Shown: positions 1 to 12,260, numbered from the stretch's first letter. The stretch: 64,000 nt of DNA from Diphasiastrum complanatum (GCA_029204225.1 CM055101.1:43956180-44020179); one strand, 5' to 3'. The notes: generated by a model from the sequence alone, not told the origin. A program made the numbers and translations.

Positions 1-375
1 GAGCTTCTTCATGGGAAAACGCCTTTCAAGGGATCAGGAAACAGGGCAACGTTGTTTAATGTAGTTGGACAACCGTTAAAATTTCCTGAGACATCTGGTG
101 TAAGTTTTGCTGCTAGGGATCTCATAAGAGGCTTGCTGGTTAAAGATCCTCAGCATAGACTAGCATCAAAGCGTGGGGCAACAGAAATAAAGCAGCATCC
201 ATTCTTTGATGGTGTAAATTGGGCTTTGATCCGGTCTGCTATGCCGCCAGAGATACCCAAGTCTTTGGAGTCTGAAGTACCTACAACTAAAGCAGCTCTC
301 CCTTCAGCTGAAAAACAAGGTGCGAATGGGGACTCAAATTCCTCGGGATCTTACTTGGATTTTGATTTCTTTTAG
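1..375 (+). CDS. D6PKL: AGCVIII protein kinase, D6PK-like, C-terminal end (5' part outside window)
   Basis: The open frame runs from base 1 to TAG at 373-375, so this is the last part of a coding sequence whose catalytic core lies upstream of the window. It encodes subdomain XI of a Ser/Thr kinase ([20 protein letters not shown], then EIKQHPFF and NWALIR). The RLA-KRGA-EI-QHPFF pattern is typical of plant AGCVIII kinases of the D6PK group, which phosphorylate PIN auxin-efflux carriers at the plasma membrane (family knowledge). The tail is Ser-rich and ends in FDFF, a hydrophobic FxxF PIF motif at the extreme C-terminus, the PDK1 docking site of AGC kinases. No break is seen, so it is probably functional. 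The exact family member cannot be named from this fragment. Confidence 0.9.
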   Translation, partial: ELLHGKTPFKGSGNRATLFNVVGQPLKFPETSGVSFAARDLIRGLLVKDPQHRLASKRGATEIKQHPFFDGVNWALIRSAMPPEIPKSLESEVPTTKAALPSAEKQGANGDSNSSGSYLDFDFF

Positions 376-1401
376 TTGTTGGTGTACATCACCTTACATT
401 GATCAGCATGACGATGAAAGTCTGCTTGCAACTCTTGTAATATTATCAAACCTGGTGCAGATGCACTATTAAGGTAGAGACCGTTTCTCCTTGGGCTGAA
501 AAATTTCGCTTTCCTGCAGTTTTCTATCCATCGTGACCCTTTTGATGGGTGGTGTTTTTTTGGTAATATTCTGCACAAGACACATCAAGAAAGTTGTATT
601 ATATTTCCTTTGAGTGGGTAGAGCGGGTAAGTATACCTCATTGCCTTTGAGATACAAATGCTCTATTTTTATTAGCATGGACAGTTTCTTCAGTCAATAA
701 ATTTCCATTCAGTTTCACATGGCAGCTCTGGAATAATTCAAATACTAAGATCAAGTTTTTTCATGCTCATCTTTCTTATGTAAATGTTCCCATTGTATTT
801 ATGTTTGTATGCTGCTTGTTACAAATACACAGTATTTTGATTTGTTGCCCTCTATTACATAATAATCATTTGATTGCAATCTTATGCGGTAGTCATTTGT
901 GTGAAATAATACGTAGTAGTCATGTATGTTATATTTGGCCCATGTTTCTTTGTTCTATCTCAACAATTGATAACTCATTATCCAGCATACTTCAAAGAAT
1001 CTTATTGTTGATGAATGGCGGTTTATGTAAATACTGCTCATTGTTGATGAAATGGTGGTTATTTACAGACTGCTCATTATTTGGAATCTTGTTACACTTT
1101 GGACATTCTATTGCACAAACACTGTGTAGTGGCCCGTGGATAGGTCATAGAGTATGCTTTTGACACACATCGCCAAAACCCTTCCAGTGAGTCATGTAAT
1201 GTGTTAATTGTAGTTGCATAATATGCTAATCATATGAGAACACTTTTCGCCAATTCTTTAGGTATAGTGCAACCTTTTACCTTTAATTACTGATTTTTAA
1301 AATTCTTGTCACAAAAAAATCATAATCACCTAAAAATACACTTCAATTTCATGGAAGAAAAGAAAAAAAATGACTGCTCGTTGCCATTACATTTGTCAAT
1401 G
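376..1401. other. Kinase 3' UTR and AT-rich intergenic DNA
   Basis: This stretch follows the kinase stop codon. It is AT-rich, and AATAAA-like signals such as caataaat near 694-701 could end the kinase transcript. The 120-codon open frame at 801-1163 is hydrophobic, Cys/Leu-rich and has no recognisable motif; I regard it as chance. Confidence 0.5.
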
Positions 1402-1840
1402 CTACTGGGTTAGCATTGCTTCCCTGCCAATGCATGTCAGTGGTGGGCCTCCTCTACACCCCTTGGTGTAGGACTGACTTGCTAAGAACATAATGTAAGC
1501 AGCCTCATGTAGCGAGGGAAAGGCACTATTGGATACATTGTCGCACAAGGCAATATGTTTACTTCTGTGATTCTGGACGGTACATTGGTCTGTGTGTTTT
1601 CTCAAGCTATCTTTGAAATGAAACATGCAAGATCTCTCACGTCCTTCCATAGGCATATCATCTCCAGCACCATAAAGTATCTCTACGCACTGCCGCCCAA
1701 TTGGCCTCAGCCTCATTTGCCATAAATCCTCGAAAGTGAACAGTTTCCAGGGCATTTTTTTTCATTTATAGCATTCAACATCTCCCAAAACTTGATTTGC
1801 GCCTTTGTATCTTCAACTTTCATCTCACAAATTGCTAATG
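1402..1840 (-). pseudogene. Possible MULE-type transposase fragment
   Basis: A reverse-strand frame of 117 codons (1402-1755) contains FHFKDSLRKHTDQC near residue 46. It resembles the W/F-H-F/W-x-Q/D-S-L-x-(R/K)-H segment of plant Mutator-like transposases, with acidic residues upstream (GAGDDMPMEGRE). A second frame extends upstream (KAQIKFWEMLNAINEKK), so the gene is frameshifted. No terminal inverted repeats are visible. The assignment rests on one short motif and is weak; it could be another DDE family or a chance frame. Confidence 0.3.
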
Positions 1841-2218
1841 TTTGTAAGCTTTGAATGCTGCAGAATCACAGTGCCAATTGAAACCAAGCAAATATTCGGT
1901 TAGAGACAAGCAACACACAACTTATCAAAACAAAGCCCAAATTAGGTTAATTGACCTGGGATCGTAGACATGTGATGCCATTGTAGTCCAACCACGTATT
2001 CTTTTAACATGGTCAAAGCACACCCATGAGTGCTCTAGATCAGGCCTGGGAATAGTGATCCTTGAAAAAAATCATATTGGCACTTCTCCTTGAGACGTAA
2101 AATGGAGTCTACTGAATTTGCGTTCGATTGGTTGTTTGTTCGAAATTCATCTATCCACTTTCTCAACCTGCACTTTACCAAGTCAAACGATGAAGAAACA
2201 AGTTTTAGGCTAATCATT

Positions 2219-4489
2219 ATAGAAGAATAATGAATCATCACAGAAGAATAATGATTCATTACAAAAGATAGCGTTCGATATCAAATCAAAACTAGATCGA
2301 ATGCAATCAATCTTACAATCTATTCGTATGGAAAATTTGCAATCACTGAAGGATGTGGAAGAGGCTAAGAAGGAGGAGACTAGGAGTAAGAAGCGAAAGC
2401 GGAAAAGTTGCAAGGATATTCAGACCGTTTCAGAAGGAGATTATCGAAATAGAAGAATTCGAGCATTCAAGTAAGAATACTTTGATTTTTTTGTAATTTG
2501 ATTAGTGACATATGGTTTTATTTTCTCTACTATGTTGTTCTACTAACTATCTAATTTTTTTTTGCAGATCTGCATTAGTATCTCATCAGTATATAAAGGA
2601 CAATGCATCAATTGGAATGTCGTTGGGCTCAATATTAACAGGCAAATCCACTGAGTGTATCATGATGAACAATAGGAGTTCCAATGTAAAGTCCAAAATT
2701 GCAGTCTCTTTGATGTTAGACATTCAGAAATTTTTAGATAAAACTATAGTTCAGGGTGTCTGTGATTTTGCTGGTATTAGCAGAGAAGCATATTCAACAA
2801 TATTTCAACTTATTAGGGATGCCTTTAAGCAAGTTCGAACTAGAAAAGTCCCTATCCCTAGGTCATATCACTTGAAGATAGAGAAGAAACATTGAACTTA
2901 AGTATGCCTAAAATCATTGGTACCCCATTTTATATAGAGGAAGTGTATGAAACTAATGGAAGATCCATGTCATATAATTCATCAAACAACTTCTTTGTTG
3001 ATCTAAATCACTTATTAACATACATGGTCACATTTTATGATATAACCTTAGAAAAGGTGAATGGTAAAATAATCATAGTACTTAAGTTAGACGAGTCAGA
3101 GATTGTGAAAGGGCAGAAGATGGAGAGAGTTAGTATAACTCTCATAAATGGTGCACTATCACAAACAATGGACCAAAGAGACTTCAAATTTAGTGTCCAG
3201 TCCGAAAATGGTATATGGTGGTTGGCAGCTTTTCAGGTGATTATTATTTTTATTAACTAAGTTTAATTCCTTACCCTGGCTCATAATTCATATTTAACTA
3301 AATTGGTTTTATGCATTGGACATGTACTGAAGGAGAATCACGATATATTATCATGGATATTCTCTAGGACATCTTACCCTCGGATTATCAAGGACCATAT
3401 GGAAGGAGGATTTCTCAGAGTTCCAGGAGTTGGAGACTTCCAAGTTGAATGGCACTTAGCAGGTGATTTAAAAACACTGAAATACATGTATAATGTCTCT
3501 CACGGTGCTACATCTAAACATCCTTGTTTATATTGCATGAAAATGGCAAAAGATGTAACTAGAAGTACAAGAATTACGAGAGAAAATGCAGATCCAAAAT
3601 GGAAGCCAGTATTGCCTATTCCCTTGAAAAATGTCTCTTCATGCAGAAGTTAGGATAATAGAAAAGCTCGTTTATCTTCATATAGTTTTTGCATGGAATA
3701 GTAAGCCAACATCAGTTGCGAAGGAAGCTATTTGTCGATTAGAAGATGTTTTATCAAAAGCAGGACTGCATAAGGGACATGTCAAAATACAAAAAGATAA
3801 AAAGCTTTCTGAAAAGTTAGGAAATATGCCAACTAAACCAAGCATCGGAGGAGCAAAAGCACGTCGATTCCTATCAAACCATATTGATAAGGATTCAAAC
3901 ATTTAACACTCAGTCTGGAAAGAAATTGTTGCTGCCACTGAAGACTTAGGAGTGACCGGCAAATCAAGATTATTGAAAGTTGATGTATGGAGAAAGCTTG
4001 ACAGTATGATTAAGATATTAAGAAAAGACAAATTTTTTGATAATGATAAGAGAGCTCTACAAAAGACTTGCGTCGATTTTGTTGATGCAGTATCAAAAGC
4101 ATGGGGAGAAGATCACATCACTCATTACATGGTTAGTATGCATGCTCAGAGCAGCTATCAATTAGATTATATATTTTGATCCAAGCATAAGACTGACATT
4201 ACGATTTTGACATGTGCAGCACATACTAAGAGATCATACAACATTTTTTGAAAACACATATGGAAGCCTAAGTGTCTGGTCATCACAAGGGATGGAGAAG
4301 TCACATTGGCAAGCACGGACAACATTTCATCGAAATACACAGCATGGAGGAACCAATGAAAAACGAAACTATATTTGCCAATTATTTCAGTGGTTCTACC
4401 ATAGAGTTCAAATTCGACAGATCACAAAATCCTCAAATTACGACAAATTCAGAAAAGCTTGCAAATTTATTGAGCAACATAGAAGCTAA
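2219..4489 (+). pseudogene. Animal-like DDE transposase, copy 1 (frameshifted)
   Basis: Four exons can be read. Exon 1 ends at 2470 (gtaaga donor) and carries a basic NLS-like stretch SKKRKRKSCK. Exon 2 is 2568-3236, exon 3 about 3345-4131, exon 4 4220-4489. Likely catalytic acids are D in VLKLDESEIV (exon 2), D in HLAGDLKTLKYM followed by a CLYC zinc-binding pair (exon 3), and E in QGMEKSHWQA (exon 4), followed by HRNTQHGG. This D / GD-plus-CxxC / GxE pattern resembles large uncharacterised transposase-like proteins that I recall as abundant in cnidarians and other animals. A one-base deletion near 2,890 (compared with copy 2) and a frame change near 3,634 inactivate it. It meets gene Z tail-to-tail with about 65 bp between stops. 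The superfamily is not assigned. Confidence 0.65.
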
Positions 4490-4555
4490 AAATTCAGAGA
4501 TACAAAGTTGCTACAAATGTAAATTGTATTCACAATTTTCAATATATACAAATCA

Positions 4556-5326
4556 TCATTTAAAGGTATCTGATTCATCCTCTTGTCCAATTGTTGTGCT
4601 ATCATGCAATAATTCTCTACTTGCATATGCATCCAGAAGATGCGCATTGTCCTTGTTACCACTCAATTCTATATATGTTGCATACAATGAATAATGGGAA
4701 CCTCTTAATGCTACATTCCCATCTACAAATCCTAATATGTTTAAAACATAAGATCTCTTCACAAAAATTATTTTATTTGCTCTCGCAAATTTATGTCCAC
4801 CTAAATAATAAGATAAGGCTTTCACAGCCATTATCATTGTCTCTCCAACTAGACTGAATTTGGAATGAGCAATGCAGATTTCATTGATTTGAAAGTGCAT
4901 CAAGTAGTGGCCGAGGCCACTATCCCTGTGGAAAGATGATGAATGTTGTCTGAAGCGCCCTCGACGAGTAGCAAAGTCATCGATAAAAAGTGCATTCTGC
5001 AATTACAAAATTGGAGTTTTTAGCACAAATTGAATTTTGCAAAAAACATACATCAGATAAACAGACGTACAGTAAAACTTTTAAACGTACGCATTCATCA
5101 TCATCTGCTGCAACTAGATCATGATGATCTATATTGTGACCACCAATTGAAGAAGAGTCATCAGCAAATTTCATAACCAATGGACGAGGGAACCCCAGCT
5201 GGGCTTGGAATGTAATAAATTCCTCATCAGAAGGCAAACTTCATCCATGAGCACTAACGTTTGCCATAGCCCAGGACAAACATTCCTCACCAGTCAGAAT
5301 TCCCTCCTCACCATCATAGTCAATGT
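4556..5326 (-). pseudogene. Unknown block gene Z (probably the 3' part of gene X)
   Basis: I do not recognise the product. Minus-strand reading gives an acidic stretch (YDGEEGILTGEECLSWAMAN), one in-frame TGA near 5,240, then PSDEEFITFQAQLGFPRPL. A likely intron follows (donor gtacgt near 5,090, acceptor just above 5,002), then an exon of about 145 codons with an aromatic-rich centre (KALSYYLGGHKFARA) and stop at 4556. It starts exactly where the copia 5' LTR ends its homology, and the matching sequence on the far side of the copia element is gene X on the same strand. X reads into Z in the same frame if about four bases at the insertion point are disregarded. I infer that they are halves of one gene. 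Confidence 0.45.
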
Positions 5327-6117
5327 TGTTGGATTTATCTCCTCTACTCTCCTAAATCCTATTTTAATCTGCCTCCATTCATGTTGCATTTTTACTCATG
5401 TTGTCGCACAGTCTGCATATTTACATGTAAAATAAGACAGGCAAAAAACTCGACTGTCTGCATAAATACAAGTAAATTTCCACAGACGAAAAAGACGAAA
5501 AACACGACATTGTGTTTTTATACGTGATTTCTGACAAGCAAAATAGGCGACACTACCTTACAAAATGTCGAAGGTGCCCTAGGAAAAGCGAATGCACCCT
5601 GTAAATCAAATCCTAAGGCATTTCGTTAGAGTGTCACATTTTTCGCATCTTCACCAACGTTCATTTCAACAAAGGCTGACGTCGCAGCCTTTTCACGCTC
5701 ATCCCACACAATTGTGCTAACATATTTGACAACGACAACAGCCACCCACGATCTTCTACACACAGCACATCCACTTTGTAATTTCTTCATCCGCACACTG
5801 TAAAATTGTGTATATATCGAATACCACTTGCGTAATCAAACAATGAGGTGAATGTGTGTGTAAAATAATAGCATCAGAAGCTTATTAGAGATAGACAAAG
5901 TAGATGCCTTGCACATTGATTCTTTTGTATTGTCAGTAATAGGTTCATCCCTTTTGCAGATTGAATTAGCTTTGTAGAGCACGCGGTTTCGTCCGCTATT
6001 GTCTTGTGCTCCACAACATTATTGACATATATATTCTACTATACTTAATCTGATAACAGCTCTGTTGTTTTGCGTTCATATTTGTGTTGATATTGCTATG
6101 CTTTTCTTCATTTTGTC
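5327..6117 (+). repeat. Copia 5' LTR, truncated at its 3' end
   Basis: Matches the 3' LTR from TGTTGGATTT through the gctatgctttt region near 6,100. It then leaves homology, lacking roughly the last 430 bp present in the 3' LTR. Confidence 0.85.
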
Positions 6118-9100
6118 TGAGTTACGGATATCCAGATCGGCCATGTATCCGAGGCTTATACATCGAAAGAGGTCTAGGACATCTTGAGCACACTATACGA
6201 AGTGCGAGATATAGCTTCCAAGCTACATCTCAAGCAGAAATTTTACTCCCTCAAGATGGCGAATGGTGATTCCTTGTAGAATCACATCAATCAATTCAAG
6301 AACTTGCTAAGGCAAATAGTCGCTGTCGGATCTGTCATAGACGATCAAGACGCAGTGATGCAACTGCTGACAAGCTTGCCAAGCTCATACGACAGCTGGG
6401 TGATGATCATCACGACACATCCAGAACTGACTCTTTCGAGAGGCATTCCTATGTTGTTGCAGGAAGACACGCGGAGGAATGAAGCCTCAAGTTCCTCAGT
6501 TGATTCTCACGCTTTATACACCAACAAGAGCACGACTAAGTAGAAGAAGAAGAAGAAAGGCCCAAAGCAATCAAAGCCGGACCAGAAATCAGCACAGCAC
6601 AAAGAACATTCTAATCCGCAAACGAAGAAGAAGCTGTTTTGCAGGTACTGCAAGCGAAACAACCATGAAATTCAAGACTGCAGAATACTGCAAGCAAAGA
6701 ACAATAACAAGGGGTGGTCGAATCAAGTGGAAAATGCAGCTACGGAAGCTCCACATCCTATTCAAGAAGGGATCATGATGCCTTCATGACCAGCCATCAA
6801 AGAGCATCCGACGACAGTTCTTGGTTCCTGGATTTCGAAGCCACTCAGCACATGACCAGCCTCATTGGTTGTTTCAAGTCCTATGCACCTTATAGTACCA
6901 AGAAAAATGTTCACCTTGGTGACAATAGCACACAAGCTATTAAAGGTGAAGGTACTGTAAGTTAAGCTTCGCAAATGATCAGTCTAAGCTACTTTCTAAA
7001 GTCTTGTATGTACCAAATTTTTCTACGAATCTGCTCTCTGTAAGCAGAATCACAGATCTAAGACATAGAGTAGAATTCGAATGTGATCAATGCAAAGTAG
7101 TTGATAGGACAGGCAAGATCCTAGCACTCGAAAAGAGGCATGGATACTTGTATAAATTAACTCATTGCTTTTCTACCTCTAGTTAGGTGCTCAGTACTTC
7201 TATTCATGCAAATAAAAGTTTACTTTGGCATTATAGACTTGGTCACTTGAATCATGTTGTTGTACAACAAATGTCTAGACAATCTATTGTTCTTAATCTC
7301 GAATATCCTCGTGATAAAGTCGAGTTACCTGTCTGTCAAGACTGTCTAGTTGGTAAACAAACTAGAAAACCATTTAAATCAAGCCATCAGCACATTGCTA
7401 GAGGATTGTTAGACATTGTACATTCAGACATTTGTGGCCCGATGAAAAATCCTTCACTGAAGGACGCAAAGTATTTTATAACTTTTATTGATGAATTTTT
7501 TAGAAGGACTGTGGTGTAAAGAAGAAATCAGAAGCCTTCAATTGCTTGAGAATATTCAAGGAGCATGCAGAGAAGGAGACTGGAAGGACGATCAAGGCCC
7601 TAAGATCAGACAATGGTGAAAAATACATCTCTATCAAGTTTAAGGAGTACTGCCAAAGCCAAGGCATTGAGCAGCAATTCATCACTCACAGTCCTCAGTC
7701 TAATGTATGCTAGCGCATACATCGCTGCCCAAGAGATTCTGGGCCGAAGCTGTCTCCACTGCAGCTTATGTCTAGAACAGATGTTCGACCCAGGCCCTCT
7801 CAGGCAAGACACCCCACGAGGTGTGGACAGGCTCTAAGCCTTCTGTGAAGAACCTAAGATTGTTTGGATGCGTTGCCTACGCGCAGATCCCAAAAGACAC
7901 GAGGAAGAAATTGGACTTCCAAGGTCTCAAGACCATCGTGATTGGATATACTTCATCTGATATTACATACAAACTATATGATCCTGATACCCAGCAAATC
8001 CTGTATAGCCGGGATATAGTCTTTATCGAGGATTAGTTCGTCGACATCAAAGGCAAGGATATTGCTCCAGGAGGACCTTCAGCACCTGCCATTGACACGA
8101 CTGTCCGAGCTTCTGGCTCAGGCGTGTCTATTGTCGACCCACTTTTTGATAGCGAATCAGACGAAGACGTTGCTGCTACCCAGCAAAAAATCCCATGAGT
8201 GGTTCATCAGTCAAATCCTCCCAGAAGATCAAACTGATTGCACACACAGGCCACAAGGTATACTCTTGAGTCTGCATGTCTCTTGATACAAAAACCGACG
8301 ATAGTCCAAGAGGCACTCAGCCAACCAGACTCTGATCTATAGAGAGAAGCTATAGACAGAGAGTATTCCTCTCTGATCAGACGTGGTCACTAGTCGAAGC
8401 TCCTATTGGCTGCAATATCATTGATTGCAAATGGATCTTTAAGATCAAATACAATGCCAACGGAGCAATTGATCGTAGGAAGGCAAGACTGGTAGCACGA
8501 GGATTCACTCAGATTTCCAATGTCGACTACAACGAGACTTTCAGTCCAGTAGTCAAGCATTCGTCGATCCGAGCACTCCTGTCTTATGCTGAAGCTGCCG
8601 ACCTCACTGTTTTTAGAGTTCAACATGACTGATCTGGACGAAGCTCACTTCTATCTAGGCATTCAGATCCACAGAGACAGAGTGAGATGACTGATTTACA
8701 TCACTCCACAAAGGTATCTTCACAATGTTCTAAACATATACAATCTAATGAATTGTAAATTAGCTCACTCACCAAGGATCCAGGCTTTCATTTGTCAAAG
8801 GACCAATGTCCCTAGACTCAAACAAGAAGAGGAGCAGATGAGAGAGTATTTTTATCAATTGATACTTGGATCTCTCATGTACGCAATGGTCTATACAAGA
8901 CCAGATATCTCTATTCCAGTAAGCTCACTCAGCCAATATATGGCTAATCCTGGCATTACCCATTGGAACACTCTCATAAGAGTCATGAGGTATATTCGAG
9001 CTACCATGGACCAGTGCATCTGCTATGGAGAGGTCAGCAACAACAATCTTCATCAGCTCAGTGGATATTCTGATGCAAGCTGAGGAGGATATGTAGACAA

Positions 9101-9512
9101 TCGTAAGTCCACATCTGGATTTACATTCTTCTTCAACGGCGGTCCTGTCTCATGGAACAGTCGTAAGCAAACCTCTATCGCTCTTTCTTCTACGGAAGCA
9201 TAATACATTGCTGCTTCTCAATCTATTAAGGAAGCGTTTTGGTTGAGAAATTTACTGTCAGACATTAATCTGTATCAATATAGTGCTATTGCCTTATCGG
9301 CCAACCCTAGATTTCACTCTAGGAGTAAGCACATTGAGATCAGATATCACTACATAAGGGGAAAGGTTCTCAACAAGGAGGTGAGCTTAACGTACTGTAG
9401 AACGCAGGACATGGTTGCAGATATATTCACAAAGACATTAAGTGTTAATGCACACAACAAATTTTGTGCATTGCTTAGTCTGAAGATCAAGGCATTCACG
9501 AATCCAGATTAA
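6118..9512 (+). pseudogene. Copia gag-pol remnant
   Basis: A chain of short frames in copia order. Gag has a CCHC zinc knuckle (CRYCKRNNHEIQDC) near 6,636-6,680. The protease signature reads WFLDFEATQHMT instead of the usual D-S/T-G, so the active site is lost. GAG-pre-integrase has LWHYRLGHL and CQDCLVGKQ. Integrase keeps D in VHSDICGPM and D in LRSDNGEKY, but breaks at SPQSN, where the catalytic E should follow. RT starts at WSLVEAPIG near 8,390; its YVDD core is deleted near 8,630, and the connection and RNase H regions resume (GYSDAS, STSGFTFF, HIEIRYHYIR) to the stop near 9,512. Several stops and frameshifts make it non-functional. Confidence 0.85.
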
Positions 9513-9519
9513 GGGGGGG

Positions 9520-10737
9520 TGTTGGATTTATCTCCTCTACTCTCCTAAATCTTATTTTAATCTGCCTCCATTCGTGTTGCATTTTTACTCATGTTGTCGC
9601 ACAGTCTACATATTTACATGTAAAATGAGACAGGCGAAAAACTTGACTGTCTGCATAAATGCAAGTAAATTTCCACAGGCAAAAAAGGAGAAAAATGTGA
9701 CATTGTGTTTTTACACGTGACTTGTGACAGGCGAAAATGACGACACTGCCTTATAAAAAGTCGAAGGTGCCCTAGGAAAAGTGAAGGCACCCTGTAAATC
9801 AAATCCTAAGGCATTTCGTTAGAGTGTCTCATTTTTCGCATCTTCAACAACGTTCATTTCAGCAAAGGCTGACGTCACGGTGTTTTCACTCTCATCCCAC
9901 GCAACTGTGCTAACATATTTGACAACAACAACAGCCACCCACGATCTTCTACAGATAGCACATCCACTTTGTACTTTCTTCATCCGCACACCTGTAAAAT
10001 TGTGTATATATTGAATACCACTTGCGTATTCAAACAATGAGGTGAATGTGTGTGTAGAATAATAGCATCAAAAGCTTATCAGAGATAGACGAAGTAGATG
10101 CCTTGCACATTGATTCTTTTGTATTGTCAGTAATAGGTTCATCCCTTTTACAGATTGAATTAGCTTTGTAGAGCACGCGGTTTCGTCCACTATTGTCTTG
10201 TGCTCCACAACATTATTGACGTGTATATTTTGCTATACTTAATCTGATAACAGCTCTGTTGTTCTGCATTCAAATTTGTGTTGATATTGCTATGCTTTTT
10301 TTCATTCTGTCTAACTCTCTCTTGTTGCTCAATCTGGTAATCTATCCTTGGCGAATTATTATTAGTCTAGTTGTTGACGACTAATATTTAGTCTTGCCAT
10401 TCGCGACTGATTATCAGTCGAGCTCAGTCTAGCTCTTCGTGAATCATTTGCGACTAATAATTTGTCTAGTTGTTCGTGACAAATTATTTTTCTGATGTTT
10501 TGTTAATGTTTGGCTATGTAATCAGATCGACCGTGATTTCTATCACTAATGTTCTGTTCATTTCTGATAGGCATAGTCATGCTTAGGGAAAGAGTAATAT
10601 AGCTCATTCCGCTGCGCACGAACACTTTCTGTTCGAGTTCGTTTCTCGTTTGAGTTTCGAGTTCACTTCTTTTCGTGTTCGTTTTCTTTTTCGAGCTATT
10701 TTAGTTCCTCACACTCACACACACTCTTTCTCCAACA
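9520..10737 (+). repeat. Copia 3' LTR (1,218 bp)
   Basis: Runs from TGTTGGATTT just after the polypurine tract to TCCAACA. It contains short repeated units around 10,360-10,500 (gactaat/attagtc). Its end is identical in context to the LTR fragment in the inverted copy (35,999/36,000). Confidence 0.85.
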
Positions 10738-11379
10738 ATTCCATCTTCATTTATATAATATTTTGGCAAATCAAAAAAGCATTTAGAATGTACACTAGCA
10801 ATATCTTCCTCAGTATTGGCATTAGAGCCAATGAAAGCATCCCTCAACATATCAGTATCTACACTCAAATATTCAGTCTCTTTATCAGGAGTATCAATCA
10901 AAAAATGACTGATGTCCTTTATGGAATGTTTAGTAGTGGAGGATGAAGGATCTCAGTATCAAGAATCAAAGTATCTGACTCTATTGGGATTTGTACCAAA
11001 AGGAAAAACACAAATCCGGTCTGATACTCTAGAAAATGACATTTTCGATTACAAACATTACATTCACTGGAATTTTTAATTGATCAAAAAGTTTAGTGTA
11101 CATCCTGTCTAGCCGCTGCTTATAATGGAAAAAAGTATGTACAAGATCAGTGAAATGCATAAACGACAAATTAGACGTAGAGATTGGAGGGATACTGACT
11201 ATATCCCTGAATCTGATATATTGGTCATAAAAAATATTAGAACTCTGTTGTGCCGTACTGAACACATTTAGAAAAGGCCGGAAGAGGGACTTGAAGTACT
11301 CTATGCGCTCAGTTATACCGAACTCAGAGAGAAAACTAGACAACAAACACTCACAACTAGGATCAGAGGAGGAAGCCAT
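10738..11379 (-). pseudogene. Unknown block gene X, copy 1
   Basis: No family recognised. A minus-strand start at 11,379 (MASSSDPSCECLLSSFLSEF) gives a 116-codon open frame, continued after a frameshift near 11,030 by an acidic region. Copy 2 (35,340-35,999) reads through this point and shows a CNVCNRKC zinc-ribbon-like pair followed by Asp/Glu/Ser-rich sequence. Copy 1 keeps the start codon but lacks about 127 bp next to the copia LTR; copy 2 has the reverse damage. The start lies just outside the palindrome array (11,400-12,260), which is therefore its likely promoter region. The LTR insertion truncates it, and gene Z is probably its continuation. Confidence 0.5.
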
Positions 11380-11399
11380 TGAATAGTATCGGATCTGTG

Positions 11400-12260
11400 C
11401 GAGAGGGGAGTAACCGAAGATGAAGGGACAACACTACGCGCACACAAAAGCGATATGTACGAACGACTATCGCTCTTGTGCGCGTAAAGAAACATGATAC
11501 AATAAGGGAACAAACAAGGCGCGCACAGAAGCGATATGTGACGAAAATAGATATAAAATATGCGCGCAGAGAACCGAGCGGAACCCGAGAAAGTTAAAAA
11601 AAAAAAAAAAGGTTTTCAGAAATCGTGCCCTTTATAGTCATCTCACACGTGCGAGTCAACAGTCAACTGCCCACTTGTCGTACGATGATTCGCTGAAAAT
11701 CGTCCACACTTGTGAAGCCTTACAGAATGCATGTGTCACATTTTGATTCGTTGTCACTTGACGCATGTCGTAGGAAGATTCTGTAAAAAATATTCCACAC
11801 GTGTGAATCCGTATAAGAAGCATTTGTCACATTCTGATTGGTTGCCGCTTGACACGTGTCGTAGGACGATTCAAAAAAATATCTCACACGTGTGAAGCCA
11901 TGTGTCACATTTTGATTTGATGGAGTGTGACACATGTCGATGGCTTATTCGTTACTTTTCAGACACGTGCGGACGACATGTGCAACCACACACGTGCGAA
12001 AAAATCGTTTCCACATGTTCGCAAGCTCAGAGGCAGTTTCACTTGTTTTGTTCCGATTTTCATGTCATATCGCTTCTTTGTGCGCCCTCTTTCCTCCGTT
12101 ATCTTCGTCTCCTTCTGCGTGCGCACAAGAGCAATATTACCACCGTACATATCGCTTTTGTGCGCGGTTAGCTTTATGTCTCATTGTTTTTGTTTTCCAC
12201 ACTCGCACAAGAGCGATACATCCTATACTGCCCTCATGTCTAGGGTCAAACAAAACTGGA
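11400..12260. promoter_or_regulatory. Array of CACGTG palindromes flanked by a second short motif
   Basis: Two motif classes are seen. The centre (11,640-12,000) has degenerate units of about 60-90 bp carrying CACACGTGTG (11,644 variant, 11,705 variant, 11,796, 11,885) and alternating GACACGTGTC (11,851). On both sides (11,438-11,545 and 12,060-12,215) a second motif, AGCGATATGT / TATCGCTTNTGTGCGCG, occurs in both orientations. The array lies between gene X (leftward) and the Ulp1 side (rightward). The same array is at 34,560-35,200 in the inverted copy. Possible roles are transposase binding sites (like subterminal repeats of CACTA or Mutator elements) or a bidirectional promoter with G-box sites for host bZIP/bHLH factors. 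Function is inferred. Confidence 0.6.

Larger units (their letters stand above)
5327..10737 (+). mobile_element. Ty1/copia LTR retrotransposon, degenerate
   Basis: Bounded by direct repeats that begin TGTTGGATTT (5,327 and 9,520); the 3' copy ends TCCAACA at 10,737, giving the short terminal inverted repeat typical of LTRs. Internal order is gag, protease, integrase, RT, RNase H, which is the copia order. A polypurine tract AAGGGGGGG (9511-9519) abuts the 3' LTR. The 5' LTR lacks its last third and no primer-binding site remains, so the 5' leader is deleted. Flanking bases do not form an obvious 5-bp target duplication. The 3' LTR with its flank was co-duplicated with the host block (see 36,000-36,537). 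Confidence 0.9.

Noticed and set aside
801-1163. 120-codon hydrophobic ORF
   Set aside because: No motif, and it lies in AT-rich DNA after the kinase.
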